From Micromonospora echinaurantiaca (lineage in GTDB: Bacteria; Actinomycetota; Actinomycetes; Mycobacteriales; Micromonosporaceae), in assembly GCF_900090235.1 (NCBI RefSeq), contig NZ_LT607750.1, forward strand, positions 6,715,501 through 6,779,500: a DNA stretch of 64,000 bases, given 5' to 3'. The position numbers and the translations under genes were made by a program. How positions within the stretch are numbered: the stretch's first letter is position 1; each line of letters begins with the position of its first letter. The notes below the pieces were generated by a model, which saw only the letters and a program-made list of their open reading frames with translations, made no database searches and was not told where the DNA came from. Of this stretch, positions 37,137-48,906 are shown one piece after another.

Positions 37137-37364
37137 ATGAGACCCGAGCGGCCGGACGAGGTGGCGGCCACCGACGAGGACGCGGCCGAACTCATCGCGC
37201 AGCTCAAGGAGTTGGCCGGTGCGGATCCCGCCGACGTCCGCCAGGTGGTGGCCGAGGTGCTGGCCGCGCTCGACCGCGCCGCCGGTGGCGCGTTGCGCGA
37301 GCACCTGCCGGAGACGATCCGGCACGACGCCGGACTGGACCCGGCCAGCCCCGCCCGGCGCTGA
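37137..37364 (+). CDS. Small acidic helical protein of unknown function
   Basis: 75 residues from ATG 37137: acidic N-terminus, then predicted helices AELIAQLKELAG and ADVRQVVAEVLAALDRAAGGALREHLPETI. No cysteine, signal or membrane segment. Reality is supported by the well-placed leaderless promoter and actinobacterial third-position GC. It lies between menG and menJ, so a link to quinone metabolism is possible but unsupported by sequence. No family recognised. Confidence 0.6.
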   Translation: MRPERPDEVAATDEDAAELIAQLKELAGADPADVRQVVAEVLAALDRAAGGALREHLPETIRHDAGLDPASPARR

Positions 37365-37476
37365 CACCGCGCCCCACGCCCGGGATCGGCGGCCGCTCCG
37401 CCCCAGGTGAGCGCCAGTCAACCGGGTTTCCGGCAAGTTAGGTACCCCTCAGCGGGCGCCGGTGTTACCCCGGTCA

Positions 37477-37482
37477 TAGACT
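37477..37482 (+). promoter_or_regulatory. menJ -10 hexamer
   Basis: TAGACT would place the transcription start near 37489, just ahead of the Rex-like operator, so a bound repressor would act at or just after the start point. Confidence 0.45.
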
Positions 37483-37496
37483 CCCTCCCGACTGGC

Positions 37497-37514
37497 TTGT
37501 GAAGCATTTCACGA
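37497..37514. promoter_or_regulatory. Rex (NADH-sensing repressor) operator
   Basis: TTGTGAAGCATTTCACGA matches the Streptomyces Rex consensus TTGTGAA-N4-TTCACAA at 13 of 14 defined positions. Rex releases DNA at high NADH/NAD+ and is known to control nuo and cyd genes. Its position between the menJ -10 and start codon fits repression. Confidence 0.75.
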
Positions 37515-37534
37515 GCATGCGGGAGGAGGCGCGG

Positions 37535-38812
37535 ATGACCGCGGTGGAGCACGACGCCGACGTCATCGTCGTGGGCGCCGGTCCCGGTGGGTCGGCGACC
37601 GCGTACCACCTGGCTCGGCACGGCGTACGGGTGCTGCTGCTGGAGAAGACCGAGTTTCCCCGGGAGAAGGTCTGCGGAGACGGGCTGACGCCGCGCGCGG
37701 TGCGGCAGTTGGTCCGGATGGGCGTGGACACCTCGGAGGAGGCCGGCTGGCTGCACAACCGGGGACTGCGGGTGATCGGCGGCGGGGTCCGGCTGGAGCT
37801 GGACTGGCCCGACCTGGCGAGCTTCCCCAACTACGGGCTGGTGCGCACCCGGCTCGACTTCGACGACCTGCTCGCCCAGCGGGCGGTCGCCGCCGGCGCC
37901 AAGCTGCGCACCAGCGTGAACGTCACCGGCCCGGTGCTCGACCCGGACGGCCGGGTGATCGGCGTCGAGGCGGAGGTGGGCCCGGACAAGGCCCCCGCGA
38001 CCTTCCACGCGCCGCTGGTGGTCGCGGCCGACGGCGTCTCCGGCCGCTTCCCACTCGCCCTCGGGCTGGCCAAGCGGGAGGACCGGCCGATCGGGGTCGC
38101 GGTGCGCCGCTACTACCGCTGCCCGGCCAAGCACGACGACAACTACCTGGAGTCCTGGCTGGAGCTGCGCAGCAAGGACAGCGGCGACAACCTGCTGCCC
38201 GGGTACGGCTGGATCTTCGGCCTCGGTGACGGCCGGGTCAACGTCGGCCTCGGCGTGCTCAACTCCTCGTCCGCCTTCGGCAAGACCAACTACCGGCGGC
38301 TGCTGACCGACTGGCTGGCGAACACCCCGGCCGACTGGGGCATGACCGACGAGTCCAACGCGGAGGGTCCGATCCTCGGCGCGGCGCTGCCGATGGGCTT
38401 CAACCGGGTGCCGCACTACACCCGCGGGGTGATGCTGGTCGGCGACTCCGGCGGCATGGTCAACCCGTTCAACGGCGAGGGCATCGCGTACGCGATGGAG
38501 TCCGGCGAGCTGGCCGCGGAGATCGCGGTGCAGGCCCTGGCCCGGCCGGCGGGCGCCGAGCGGGAGCGGGCGCTGACCGCGTACTCGACCGAGCTCAAGG
38601 CGCGGTTCGGTGGCTACTACCGGCTCGGCGGCATCTTCGTGAAGCTGATCGGCCGTCCGGAGATCATGCGGATGGCCACCCGGCACGGCATGCCGCACCC
38701 GATGCTGATGCGCTTCGTCCTCAAGCTGCTGGCCAACCTGACCGACCCGCGCGGCGGGGACGCGATGGACCGGGTCATCAACGCGATGACGAAGGTGGCT
38801 CCGGCCGTGTGA
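37535..38812 (+). CDS. menJ: Geranylgeranyl reductase-family flavoprotein, probable menaquinone reductase MenJ
   Basis: 425 residues; FAD-binding GxGxxG in DVIVVGAGPGGSATAYHLA, the PREKVCGDGLTPRAV block and the second FAD motif VMLVGDSGGMVNPFNGEGIAYAMESG identify the GGR/digeranylglycerophospholipid-reductase family. In mycobacteria the homologue MenJ saturates the beta-isoprene unit of menaquinone. Location between menG and nuoA and control by Rex support that assignment here; plain geranylgeranyl reductase is the alternative. ATG 37535 has GGAGGAGG upstream, better than ATG 37517. Confidence 0.85.
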   Translation: MTAVEHDADVIVVGAGPGGSATAYHLARHGVRVLLLEKTEFPREKVCGDGLTPRAVRQLVRMGVDTSEEAGWLHNRGLRVIGGGVRLELDWPDLASFPNYGLVRTRLDFDDLLAQRAVAAGAKLRTSVNVTGPVLDPDGRVIGVEAEVGPDKAPATFHAPLVVAADGVSGRFPLALGLAKREDRPIGVAVRRYYRCPAKHDDNYLESWLELRSKDSGDNLLPGYGWIFGLGDGRVNVGLGVLNSSSAFGKTNYRRLLTDWLANTPADWGMTDESNAEGPILGAALPMGFNRVPHYTRGVMLVGDSGGMVNPFNGEGIAYAMESGELAAEIAVQALARPAGAERERALTAYSTELKARFGGYYRLGGIFVKLIGRPEIMRMATRHGMPHPMLMRFVLKLLANLTDPRGGDAMDRVINAMTKVAPAV

Positions 38813-38950
38813 CCACTGGATCCACGGTCCGTGACGATCGCGGGCCCGGAGCACAGAGATCGGCCCCCCGGCGCAGGTCGCCGAATGGGACGTGAATAGT
38901 GTGATTTTTGTCAAGCACCGAGGGCAGGGAAGGACGAGCAGGAGATAACG

Positions 38951-39316
38951 ATGACGCTCTCCCCTTACGCACCGATCATCGGGCTGTTCGCCATCGCCGC
39001 GGCGTTCGCGCTGTTCTCCGTGGCGGCCGCCCGCTTCGCCGGCCCCCGGCGCTACAACAAGGCCAAGCTCGAGGCGTACGAGTGCGGCATCGAGCCCAGC
39101 CCCCAGCCGGTCGGCGGTGGGCGGTTCCCGATCAAGTTCTACCTGACGGCGATGCTCTTCATCGTCTTCGACATCGAGATCATCTTCCTCTATCCCTGGG
39201 CGGTCTCGTTCGACGCCCTGCCGATCTTCGGCTTCGTGGAGATGGTCCTGTTCATCGTCGCGGTCTTCGTCGCGTACGCCTACGTGTGGCGGCGCGGCGG
39301 CCTGGACTGGGACTGA
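38951..39316 (+). CDS. nuoA: NADH-quinone oxidoreductase subunit A
   Basis: 121-residue membrane subunit of complex I with three helices (~7-28, 64-86, 89-112). The family block [43 protein letters not shown] contains the conserved acidic residues and loop Cys. It heads the nuoA-N operon, with GGAGA upstream. A TAGTGT in the AT-rich gap (38897) may be its own promoter; read-through from Rex-controlled menJ is also possible. Confidence 0.96.
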   Translation: MTLSPYAPIIGLFAIAAAFALFSVAAARFAGPRRYNKAKLEAYECGIEPSPQPVGGGRFPIKFYLTAMLFIVFDIEIIFLYPWAVSFDALPIFGFVEMVLFIVAVFVAYAYVWRRGGLDWD

Positions 39317-39330
39317 GGGAGGAACCTCAG

Positions 39331-40005
39331 ATGGGTATCGAGGAGAAGCTTCCCGCCGGTGTCCTGCTCACCTCGGTGGAGAAGCTGGTCAACTGGTCGC
39401 GGAAGACGTCGGTCTGGGGTGCCACCTTCGGCTTGGCGTGCTGTGCGATCGAGATGATGGCGGCCGGCGGCCCGCACTACGACATGGGCCGCTGGGGTAT
39501 GGAGGTCTTCCGCGCCTCGCCGCGGCAGGCCGACCTGATGATCGTGGCCGGCCGGGTGAGCCAGAAGATGGCCCCGGTGCTGCGCCAGATCTACGACCAG
39601 ATGGCCGAGCCCCGCTGGGTCATCTCCATGGGCGTCTGCGCCAGCAGCGGTGGCATGTTCAACAACTACGCCATCGTGCAGGGCGTCGACCACATCGTCC
39701 CGGTCGACATGTACCTCCCCGGCTGCCCGCCCCGGCCCGAGATGCTCATCGACGCGGTGCTCAAGCTGCGCGAGAAGATCATGCATGAGCCGCTCGGCCC
39801 GAACGGCCGCAAGATGCTGGAGGCGCGCAAGGCCCGCGGTGACGTCCCGGTCGTCCCGTACGGCTCGATGCCCTCGTCGTACCGCAGCGACAAGGCCCGG
39901 CGGGCCGAGTGGACGCAGGCCGTCCGTGAGGGTCGCGAGGAGCAGCTGCGGATCGAGAACTGGATGAAGGCCCAGAACCACCTGCAGCACGGAGGGTCGC
40001 GGTGA
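39331..40005 (+). CDS. nuoB: NADH-quinone oxidoreductase subunit B
   Basis: 224 residues; binds cluster N2, the last iron-sulfur centre before quinone. Cys ligands are in [19 protein letters not shown] and LPGCPPRPE. The C-terminal ~50 residues ([15 protein letters not shown]...) extend beyond the proteobacterial protein. GGAGGAA precedes ATG 39331. It ends in TGA overlapping the GTG of micro-element copy B. Confidence 0.96.
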   Translation: MGIEEKLPAGVLLTSVEKLVNWSRKTSVWGATFGLACCAIEMMAAGGPHYDMGRWGMEVFRASPRQADLMIVAGRVSQKMAPVLRQIYDQMAEPRWVISMGVCASSGGMFNNYAIVQGVDHIVPVDMYLPGCPPRPEMLIDAVLKLREKIMHEPLGPNGRKMLEARKARGDVPVVPYGSMPSSYRSDKARRAEWTQAVREGREEQLRIENWMKAQNHLQHGGSR

Positions 40006-40060
40006 ACGCGAGCAGTGCGGCGGAGCGGAGCCCCGCAGTCGTGAACGGAGGGCAGGCACG
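40002..40060 (+). repeat. Start-codon micro-element, copy B (nuoB-nuoC)
   Basis: 59 bases beginning GTGAACGCGAGCAGTGCG, flanked by GTGA at both ends. The first GTGA overlaps the nuoB stop, the second starts nuoC. Removing it would restore a standard GTGA stop/start overlap like most other nuo junctions. It is homologous to copy A at 5505-5554. Its 3' part carries GGAGGG (40047-40052), a usable Shine-Dalgarno for the displaced nuoC start. Confidence 0.65.
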
Positions 40061-40786
40061 GTGACCGCACCCAACGACGGCGGCGTACCGGTACCGGTCA
40101 CGCCGGCCGGCGCCACCAGCGGGGCGCCGGCGGAGTACCCGCCGGCCAGCCCGGCCGGTCGCGGCATGTTCGGCAACCAGGGCACCGGCGACGTGTCCGG
40201 CTACGGCGGCCTGATCCGCCCGCGCCGCGCGATCGAGGACTCGCCCCGGCCGTACGGCGGCTACTTCGACGAGGTGCGCGACGCGCTGGAGGAGGCGTAT
40301 CCGGCCTTCGCCGACGCGATCGAGAAGGTCGTGGTCGACCGGGGTGAGCTGACCCTGCACGTACGCCCCGAGCGGATCGCCGAGGTCTGCCAGGTGATGC
40401 GCGACGACCTCGCGCTCCGCTTCGAGCTCTGCTCGTCGGTGTCCGGGGTGGACTACCTCGGGGCCGACGCCCGCCGGCTGCACGTCGTCTACCAGCTCAC
40501 CTCGATGACCTACCGCCGCACGGTGCGGCTGGAGGCCGCGGTTTCCGCCGAGGACCCGCACCTGCCCAGCGTCACCGCGATCTACCCGACCGCGGACTGG
40601 CAGGAGCGCGAGGCGTACGACATGTTCGGCATCGTCTTCGACGGCCACCCCAACCTGACCCGGATCCTGATGCCGGACGACTGGGAGGGGCACCCGCAGC
40701 GCAAGGACTACCCGCTCGGCGGCGTGCCGGTGGAGTACAAGGGCGCCGAGATTCCGCCGCCGGACCGGAGGAGGTCGTACCAGTGA
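40061..40786 (+). CDS. nuoC: NADH-quinone oxidoreductase subunit C
   Basis: 241 residues. The 30-kDa subunit core is at ~85-225, with the signature [16 protein letters not shown] region ([39 protein letters not shown]). It has a long Pro/Gly/Ala-rich N-terminal extension (~75 residues) not found in E. coli; nuoC and nuoD are separate genes here. Start GTG 40061 follows micro-element copy B, which contributes GGAGGG. Confidence 0.95.
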   Translation: MTAPNDGGVPVPVTPAGATSGAPAEYPPASPAGRGMFGNQGTGDVSGYGGLIRPRRAIEDSPRPYGGYFDEVRDALEEAYPAFADAIEKVVVDRGELTLHVRPERIAEVCQVMRDDLALRFELCSSVSGVDYLGADARRLHVVYQLTSMTYRRTVRLEAAVSAEDPHLPSVTAIYPTADWQEREAYDMFGIVFDGHPNLTRILMPDDWEGHPQRKDYPLGGVPVEYKGAEIPPPDRRRSYQ

Positions 40787-42108
40787 GCACGTCCAACTAC
40801 GCGACCGAGCGGGAGACCGCCGAGGGCAAGGTCTTCACCGTCACCGGTGGGGACTGGGACAACGTGGTCTCCGGCACCGACCCGATCAACGACGAGCGGA
40901 TCGTCGTCAACATGGGTCCGCAGCACCCGTCCACGCACGGCGTGCTCCGGCTGATCCTCGAACTCGAGGGTGAGACGGTCCGCGAGGCTCGCTCGGTGGT
41001 CGGCTACCTGCACACCGGCATCGAGAAGAACCTCGAGTACCGCAACTGGGTCCAGGGCAGCACCTTCGTGACCCGGATGGACTACCTCTCCCCGATCTTC
41101 AACGAGACGGCGTACGCGCTGGCGGTGGAGAAGCTGCTCGGGATCACCGAGCAGATCACCGAGCGGGCGAACACCATCCGGGTCCTCATGATGGAGCTGA
41201 ACCGGATCTCCTCGCACCTGGTCTGGGTGGCCACCACCGCCATGGAGCTGGGCGCGATCAACATGATGCTCTACGGCTTCCGGGAGCGGGAGCACATCCT
41301 CGAGATCTTCGAGATCATCACCGGCCTGCGGATGAACCACGCGTACGTCCGGCCGGGCGGCGTGGCACAGGACGTGCCGGACGAGGCGATCGTCAAGATC
41401 CGCGAGTTCCTGAAGCTGATGCCGAAGCGGCTCAAGGAGTACGAGAACCTCCTCTCCGGCCAGCCGATCTGGCTCGAGCGGACGAAGAACGTCGCGGTGC
41501 TCGACGTGACCGGCTGCCTCGCGCTCGGCGTGACCGGCCCGGTGCTGCGCTCCGCCGGCCTCGCCTGGGACCTGCGCAAGACCATGCCGTACTGCGGCTA
41601 CGAGACGTACGAGTTCGACGTCCCGACCCACACCGACGGCGACGTGTGGGGCCGCTACCTGGTCCGGCTGGCCGAGATCCGGGAGTCGCTCAAGCTGGTC
41701 GAGCAGGCGCTGGACCGGCTCAAGCCGGGCCCGGTGATGGTGGCCGACAAGAAGATCGCCTGGCCGGCGCAGCTCGCCATCGGCGTCGACGGCATGGGCA
41801 ACTCGCTCGAGCACGTCGCGAAGATCATGGGTCAGTCCATGGAGTCGCTGATCCACCACTTCAAGCTCGTCACCGAAGGCTTCCGGGTGCCGCCGGGCCA
41901 GGTCTACGTGGGCATCGAGTCGCCCCGTGGCGAACTGGGCGTGCACGCGGTCTCCGACGGTGGCACCCGGCCGTACCGGGTGCACTACCGGGAGCCGAGC
42001 TTCGTCAACCTCCAGGCCCTCCCGGCCATGGCCGAGGGCGGCCTGATCGCCGACGTGATCGCCGGCGGCGCCTCGCTGGACCCCGTGATGGGTGGTTGTG
42101 ACCGATGA
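40783..42108 (+). CDS. nuoD: NADH-quinone oxidoreductase subunit D
   Basis: 441 residues; 49-kDa subunit that forms the quinone pocket with NuoB. Diagnostic features are [25 protein letters not shown], the quinone-binding Tyr/His region and the C-terminal GGCDR. Start GTG 40783 overlaps the nuoC stop and the end overlaps the nuoE start (ATGA). Confidence 0.97.
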   Translation: MSTSNYATERETAEGKVFTVTGGDWDNVVSGTDPINDERIVVNMGPQHPSTHGVLRLILELEGETVREARSVVGYLHTGIEKNLEYRNWVQGSTFVTRMDYLSPIFNETAYALAVEKLLGITEQITERANTIRVLMMELNRISSHLVWVATTAMELGAINMMLYGFREREHILEIFEIITGLRMNHAYVRPGGVAQDVPDEAIVKIREFLKLMPKRLKEYENLLSGQPIWLERTKNVAVLDVTGCLALGVTGPVLRSAGLAWDLRKTMPYCGYETYEFDVPTHTDGDVWGRYLVRLAEIRESLKLVEQALDRLKPGPVMVADKKIAWPAQLAIGVDGMGNSLEHVAKIMGQSMESLIHHFKLVTEGFRVPPGQVYVGIESPRGELGVHAVSDGGTRPYRVHYREPSFVNLQALPAMAEGGLIADVIAGGASLDPVMGGCDR

Positions 42109-43114
42109 CGACGTTCACTGAAGAGACCCGGGCCCGGGCGCGGGAGATCATCGCCCGTTACCCGGCGGACCGGTCCCGCTCGGCGCTGCTGCCGCTGCTG
42201 CACCTGGTGCAGTCCGAGGAGGGCTACGTCTCCCCGGCCGGGGTGGAGTTCTGCGCCGAGGTGCTCGGGCTGAACAAGGCCCAGGTCGGCGCCGTCGCCA
42301 CCTTCTACACCATGTACAAGCGCCGGCCGACCGGCGACTACCTGGTGAGCGTCTGCACCAACACGATGTGCAACGTGCTCGGTGGCCAGGAGGTCTACGA
42401 CACCCTCGCCGAGCACCTCGGCGTCGGGCACGACGAGACCACCGCCGACGGGAAGATCACCCTGGAGCACGCCGAGTGCCTGGCGGCGTGCGACTACGGC
42501 CCGGTGATGACCGTCAACTACGACTTTTTCGACAACGTGGACCCGCAGGCGGCCCTCGGCGTCGTCGACGAGCTGCGCGCCGGCGGCCGGCCGATGCCGA
42601 CCCGGGGTGCCCGGCTCTGCACACTCAAGGAGATGGCGGTGCAGCTCGCCGGCTTCGCCGACGAGCGGGACGGCGCGGTCGCCGACGGCGGTCCGGGCGA
42701 GCCGACCCTGCGCGGCCTGCGGCTGGCGCAGGAGCACGGCATCTCGGTGCCGGGCTTCGACCCGAACACCCCGATCCGCAGCAAGGCGGAGGCCGACGCG
42801 GCCGCGGCGAAGGCGAAGGCCGAGGCGGCGAAGGCCGAACCGGCCGCCGCGACCGGCAGCACCACCCGCGACGTGAAGGCGCCGGACGCCAAGAACCCGC
42901 AGGTGCGGACGGCGGAGACCCGCCAGCCGGACGCGCGGACCGCGGTCCCGGACGCCCCCGGCACCAAGGTCCCCACCGACGGTGTGCCGCCGTCGCCGCG
43001 CGACGCCCAGGCGGCGGAGGCGGCCGGCACGGCCGCCAACCCGCCCGCAGGGGACGGCAAGCCCGCCGGCGACGAGGCCGGGGCGCAGGAGCGCAACCTC
43101 AAGGAGGCTCAGAA

Positions 43115-43118
<4 letters not shown>
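42105..43118 (+). CDS. nuoE: NADH-quinone oxidoreductase subunit E with long disordered tail
   Basis: 337 residues, far above the usual 160-250. Residues 1-220 are the 24-kDa thioredoxin-like subunit with the [2Fe-2S] N1a ligands Cys84, Cys89, Cys125 and Cys129. Residues ~226-337 are an Ala/Lys/Pro/Asp-rich tail with no fold features. Translation is coupled to nuoD (ATGA) and nuoF (GTGA). The tail encodes in-frame sequence with normal actinobacterial codon bias, so it is not a frameshift artefact; its role is unknown. Confidence 0.95.
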
Positions 43119-44430
<1,312 letters not shown>

Positions 44431-44431
<1 letters not shown>

Positions 44432-46914
44432 TGACCGACGTAGCCAAGCACACCGAGACCGTCACGCTCACCATCGACGGGGTCGAGGTCACCGCCCCCA
44501 AGGGCGCGCTGCTGATCCGCGTCGCAGAGGAGATGGGGATCGAGATCCCCCGGTTCTGCGACCACCCGCTGCTGGCCCCGGCCGGCGCGTGCCGGCAGTG
44601 CCTGGTCGAGGTGGAGGGGCAGCGCAAGCCGGTCGCCTCCTGCACCCAGACCGTCGCCGACGGCATGGTGGTCCGCACCCAGCTCACCTCCGGCGTCGCC
44701 AAGAAGGCGCAGGAGGGGGTCATGGAGCTGCTGCTGCTCAACCACCCGCTCGACTGCCCGATGTGCGACAAGGGCGGCGAGTGCCCGCTGCAGAACCAGG
44801 CGATGTCCACCGGCCGCACCGACTCCCGGTTCCACGAGCACAAGCGGGAGTACGAGAAGCCGCTGGAGATCAGCACCCAGGTGCTGCTGGACCGGGAGCG
44901 CTGCGTGCTCTGCCAGCGGTGCACCCGGTTCTCCGAGGAGATCGCCGGCGACAAGTTCATCGACCTGATGAACCGGTCGTCCGCCGAGGAGATCAACATC
45001 TACCGGGACGACGCGTACGGCGCGGAGGACGGGGACGGCGACGTGCCGTTCAACTCCTACTTCTCCGGCAACACCGTGCAGATCTGCCCGGTCGGCGCGC
45101 TGACCGGCGCCCAGTACCGGTTCCGGGCCCGCCCGTTCGACCTGGTCTCCACCCCGAGCGTGTGCGAGCACTGCTCGGCCGGCTGCGCGCAGCGCACCGA
45201 CTGGCGGCGCGGCAAGGTGCTGCGCCGGCTGGCCGGCGACGACCCGGCGGTGAACGAGGAGTGGAACTGCGACAAGGGGCGGTGGGGCTTCCAGTACACC
45301 CGCGCCTTCGACCGGCTCACCACCCCGCTGGTCCGCGACCAGCGCACCGGTGAGCTGCGCGAGGCGTCCTGGAGCGAGGCGCTCACCGTCGCCGCCGAGG
45401 GGCTGCGCGCCGCCCGGGACGGCGGCCAGGGCACCGCGGTGCTCACCGGCGGCCGGCTGACCGTCGAGGACGCCTACGCGTACGCGAAGTTCGCCCGGGT
45501 AGCGCTGAACACCAACGACATCGACTTCCGGGCCCGGCCGGTCTCCCGCGAGGAGGCCGAGTTCCTGGCCAGCTCGGTCGCCGGGGTCACCGACGTCACC
45601 TACGCCGACGTGGAGAACGCGCCGGCCGTGGTGCTGGTCGGCCTGGAGCCGGAGGAGGAGTGTCCGATCCTCTTCCTGCGGCTGCGCAAGGCGTACCTGA
45701 AGAAGAAGCTGACGGTGTACGCGATCGCGCCGTTCGCGACGCGCGGCCTGGAGAAGCTCGGCGCCAAGCTCGCCCGGGTGGTGCCCGGCGAGGAGGCCAG
45801 CGTGCTCGCCGAGCACGCCACGGTCGCCGAGGCGCTGAGCGCCGAGGGTGCCATCCTGATCGTCGGCGAGCGGCTCGCCGAGGTGCCGGGCGGCCTCTCC
45901 GCCGCCGCCGACGTGGCCCGGCGTACCGGGGCTCGGCTGGCCTGGGTGCCCCGGCGCGCGGGTGACCGCGGCGCGGTCGACGCGGGCTGCCTGCCCAACC
46001 TGCTTCCCGGCGGCCGCCTGGTCACCGAGCCGGCCGCCCGGGCCGAGCTGGGCGAGGCGTGGGACATCGCGGCCGGAGTGATCCCCAGCCAGGCCGGCCG
46101 GGACACCGACGGCATCATCGCGGCGGCCGCCAACGGCCAGCTCGGCGCGCTGGTGGTGGCCGGCGTCGACCCGGCCGACCTGGCCGACCCGCGGCTGGCC
46201 GAGCAGGCGCTGGACGCGGTTCCGTTCCTGGTCAGCCTGGAGCTGCGGAACAGCGCGGTGGCCCGGCGCGCGGACGTGGTCTTCCCGGTCGCCCCGGTGG
46301 CCGAGAAGGCCGGCAGCTTCCTGGACTGGGAGGGCCGGCTGCGCACCTTCGAGGCGGTGCTGCAGACCGCCGCGATGAGCGACGGCCGGGTGCTGGACGC
46401 GCTGGCCGCGCAGCTCGACGTGCGGCTGGGCACCGGCGACGTGCTCAGCGTCCGGCGCGAGCTGGGCGGGCTGCCGCCCACCCGGCTCCAGCGGCCGGCC
46501 GCCCCGGCGGTGGAGCCGGCCACGGTGCCGACGCCCGGCGCGGGCGAGGCGGTGCTGGCGACCTGGCACCAGCTGATCGACCTGGGCAGCCTCACCGACG
46601 GCGACGAGCACCTCGCCGGCACCGCCCGCCCGCCGGTGGTCCGGCTGGGCAAGGGCACCGCCGAGGCGCTCGGCGTCGCCGACGGCGACCCGGTGACGGT
46701 GGGCACCGACCGCGGGGCGCTGACCCTGCCGGCGGCGATCACCGAGATGCCGGACGGCGTCGTCTGGCTGCCCACCAACTCACCCGGCTCGACCGTCCGG
46801 CGCGGCCTCGGCGCCAGCTCCGGCACGGTGGTCCGGATCTCGACCGCGGCGGTGGCCGCGGACGCCGCCGGCCGCCCCGGCCCGCTCCTCAACGCAGGGG
46901 GTGCAATCCAGTGA
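44431..46914 (+). CDS. nuoG: NADH-quinone oxidoreductase subunit G
   Basis: 827 residues; 75-kDa iron-sulfur subunit. N1b ligands Cys43, Cys54, Cys57 and Cys71; His105-Cys109-Cys112-Cys118 for N5; CVLCQRC with a distal CPVGAL for the next [4Fe-4S]. CEHCSAGC ... NCDKGRWG supplies the extra N7 cluster found in a subset of bacteria. A molybdopterin-oxidoreductase-like domain without cofactor residues fills the C-terminal two thirds. Start ATG 44431 shares its A with the nuoF stop (TAATG). Confidence 0.96.
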
Positions 46915-48263
46915 ACGCGGTCTACCTGGCGCAGGACCCGACGTTGGCCGACTTCGGCCGGGACCCGTGGTGGCTCGTCCTCGGCAAGGTTCTCTTCGCC
47001 TTCGTCTTCGCCGTGCTCGCCACGCTGCTCGGCGTCTGGTTCGAGCGGCGGGTCGTGGGCCGGATGGCGGTGCGGCCCGGCCCCAACCAGGCTGGCCCGT
47101 TCGGCCTGCTGCAGACCCTCGCCGACGGCCTGAAGATGGCCTTCAAGGAGGACATCCTGCCGAAGTCGGCCGACAAGGTCGTCTTCTTCTTCGCGCCGAC
47201 CATCTCGGTGATCTGCGCGGTCACCACCCTGTCGGTGGTGCCGTTCGGCCCGATGGTGAGCATCTTCGGCCACTGGACGCCGCTGCAGGTCACCGACGTG
47301 TCGGTGGCGGTGCTGGTGATCCTCGCCTGCTCCTCGATGGGCATCTACGGCATCGTGCTCGGCGGCTGGGCCTCCGGCTCGACCTACCCGCTGCTCGGCG
47401 GCCTGCGCTCCAGCGCCCAGATGATCTCGTACGAGGTCGCCATGGGGCTGAGCATCGTGGCGGTGTTCATGACCGCCGGCACGATGTCGACCAGCGGGAT
47501 CGTCGCCGCCCAGGGAGACGCCACCCGGCTGACCCTGTTCGGCACCGAGCTGCCGGCGCCCGGGTGGTACGCGATCCTGCTGCTGCCGAGCTTCGTCATC
47601 TTCTTCATCGCCACCGTCGGTGAGACCAACCGGGCGCCGTTCGACCTGCCCGAGGCCGAGTCCGAGCTGGTCGCGGGCTACATGACCGAGTACAGCTCGC
47701 TGAAGTTCGCGCTCTTCATGCTCAGCGAGTACGTCGCCATGGTGACCATGTCCGCGGTCACCGTGACGCTCTTCCTCGGCGGCTGGCACGCGCCGTGGCC
47801 GATCACCCTCTGGGAGGGCGCCAACTCCGGCTGGTGGCCGATGCTGTGGTTCTTCGGCAAGGTGATCGCGCTGGTCTTCGTCTTCGTCTGGCTGCGGGGC
47901 ACGCTGCCCCGGCTGCGCTACGACCAGTTCATGCGATTCGGCTGGAAGGTGCTGCTGCCGATCAACCTGGTCTGGATCCTGGTGCTCGCCGGGCTGCGCT
48001 CGATCGAGGACTGGGACACCCAGGGCAAGCTGATCGCGGTCGGCATCCCGGCCGGCCTGCTGCTGCTCGCCACGCTGCTGTGGCCGAGCCGCAAGCCGCA
48101 GCCCAAGCCGACGGTCCAGGAACAGGTCAACAACCGGCCGCACGGCAGCTTCCCGCTGCCGCCGATGGACCTGCAGGTACCACCGAGCCCGCGCACCAGG
48201 CGCGTGGTCGCCGAGCGGGAGCCGGCCAACATCGCCGCCGGCACGGACTCCAGGGAGGTGTGA
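46911..48263 (+). CDS. nuoH: NADH-quinone oxidoreductase subunit H
   Basis: 450 residues; membrane subunit joining arm and membrane domain near the quinone channel. Eight or nine helices; conserved [32 protein letters not shown] and [21 protein letters not shown] loops. A ~55-residue Pro-rich C-terminal extension follows the last helix. GTG 46911 overlaps the nuoG stop. Confidence 0.96.
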   Translation: MNAVYLAQDPTLADFGRDPWWLVLGKVLFAFVFAVLATLLGVWFERRVVGRMAVRPGPNQAGPFGLLQTLADGLKMAFKEDILPKSADKVVFFFAPTISVICAVTTLSVVPFGPMVSIFGHWTPLQVTDVSVAVLVILACSSMGIYGIVLGGWASGSTYPLLGGLRSSAQMISYEVAMGLSIVAVFMTAGTMSTSGIVAAQGDATRLTLFGTELPAPGWYAILLLPSFVIFFIATVGETNRAPFDLPEAESELVAGYMTEYSSLKFALFMLSEYVAMVTMSAVTVTLFLGGWHAPWPITLWEGANSGWWPMLWFFGKVIALVFVFVWLRGTLPRLRYDQFMRFGWKVLLPINLVWILVLAGLRSIEDWDTQGKLIAVGIPAGLLLLATLLWPSRKPQPKPTVQEQVNNRPHGSFPLPPMDLQVPPSPRTRRVVAEREPANIAAGTDSREV

Positions 48264-48264
48264 C

Positions 48265-48906
48265 GTGGGCGCGATCACCGGAACGTTCAAGGGCTTCGGG
48301 GTCACCTTCTCGCACATGTTCAGGAAGGTCGTCACCACCGACTACCCGTTCAAGCCGCCGGTCTCGGCGCCGCGCTACCACGGGCGGCACATCCTCAACC
48401 GGCACCCGGACGGGCTGGAGAAGTGCATCGGGTGCGAGCTGTGCGCCTGGGCCTGCCCGGCGGACGCGATCTACGTCGAGGGTGGCGACAACACCGACGA
48501 GCAGCGTTTCTCGCCCGGTGAGCGGTACGCCAGCGTCTACCAGATCAACTACGCCCGGTGCATCTTCTGCGGCCTGTGCATCGAGGCCTGCCCGACCCGT
48601 TCGCTCACCATGAGCAACGAGTACGAGCTGGCCCGGGACAACCGGCAGGACCTGATCTTCACCAAGGAGCAGCTGCTCGCGCCGCTGCTGCCGGGCATGG
48701 AGCAGCCGCCGCACCCGATGCGGCTGGGCGACAGCGAGAAGGACTACTACGTCGGCGCGCTGGAGAACCCGGGCACCTCGGCCGGGGCCGAGCGCTCCCC
48801 GATGGGCCCCGGGCGGTACCGGGTGGAGGAGCACCCCGGCGTGACCTTCCCCGGCGCCGAGCAGCACGCCCAGCGGGCCACCGCGGGCAAGGGAGACGGA
48901 GCATGA
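48265..48906 (+). CDS. nuoI: NADH-quinone oxidoreductase subunit I
   Basis: 213 residues with two ferredoxin motifs, [12 protein letters not shown] and [12 protein letters not shown], holding clusters N6a and N6b. The C-terminal ~55 residues are a low-complexity extension. Start GTG 48265 lies one base after the nuoH stop with GGAGG upstream. The stop overlaps nuoJ (ATGA). Confidence 0.96.
   Translation: MGAITGTFKGFGVTFSHMFRKVVTTDYPFKPPVSAPRYHGRHILNRHPDGLEKCIGCELCAWACPADAIYVEGGDNTDEQRFSPGERYASVYQINYARCIFCGLCIEACPTRSLTMSNEYELARDNRQDLIFTKEQLLAPLLPGMEQPPHPMRLGDSEKDYYVGALENPGTSAGAERSPMGPGRYRVEEHPGVTFPGAEQHAQRATAGKGDGA

Noticed and set aside
38892..38914. Possible second Rex or CRP site before nuoA (GTGAATAGTGTGATTTTTG)
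   Set aside because: Half-sites are in the wrong orientation and do not form the TTGTGAA-N4-TTCACAA palindrome.
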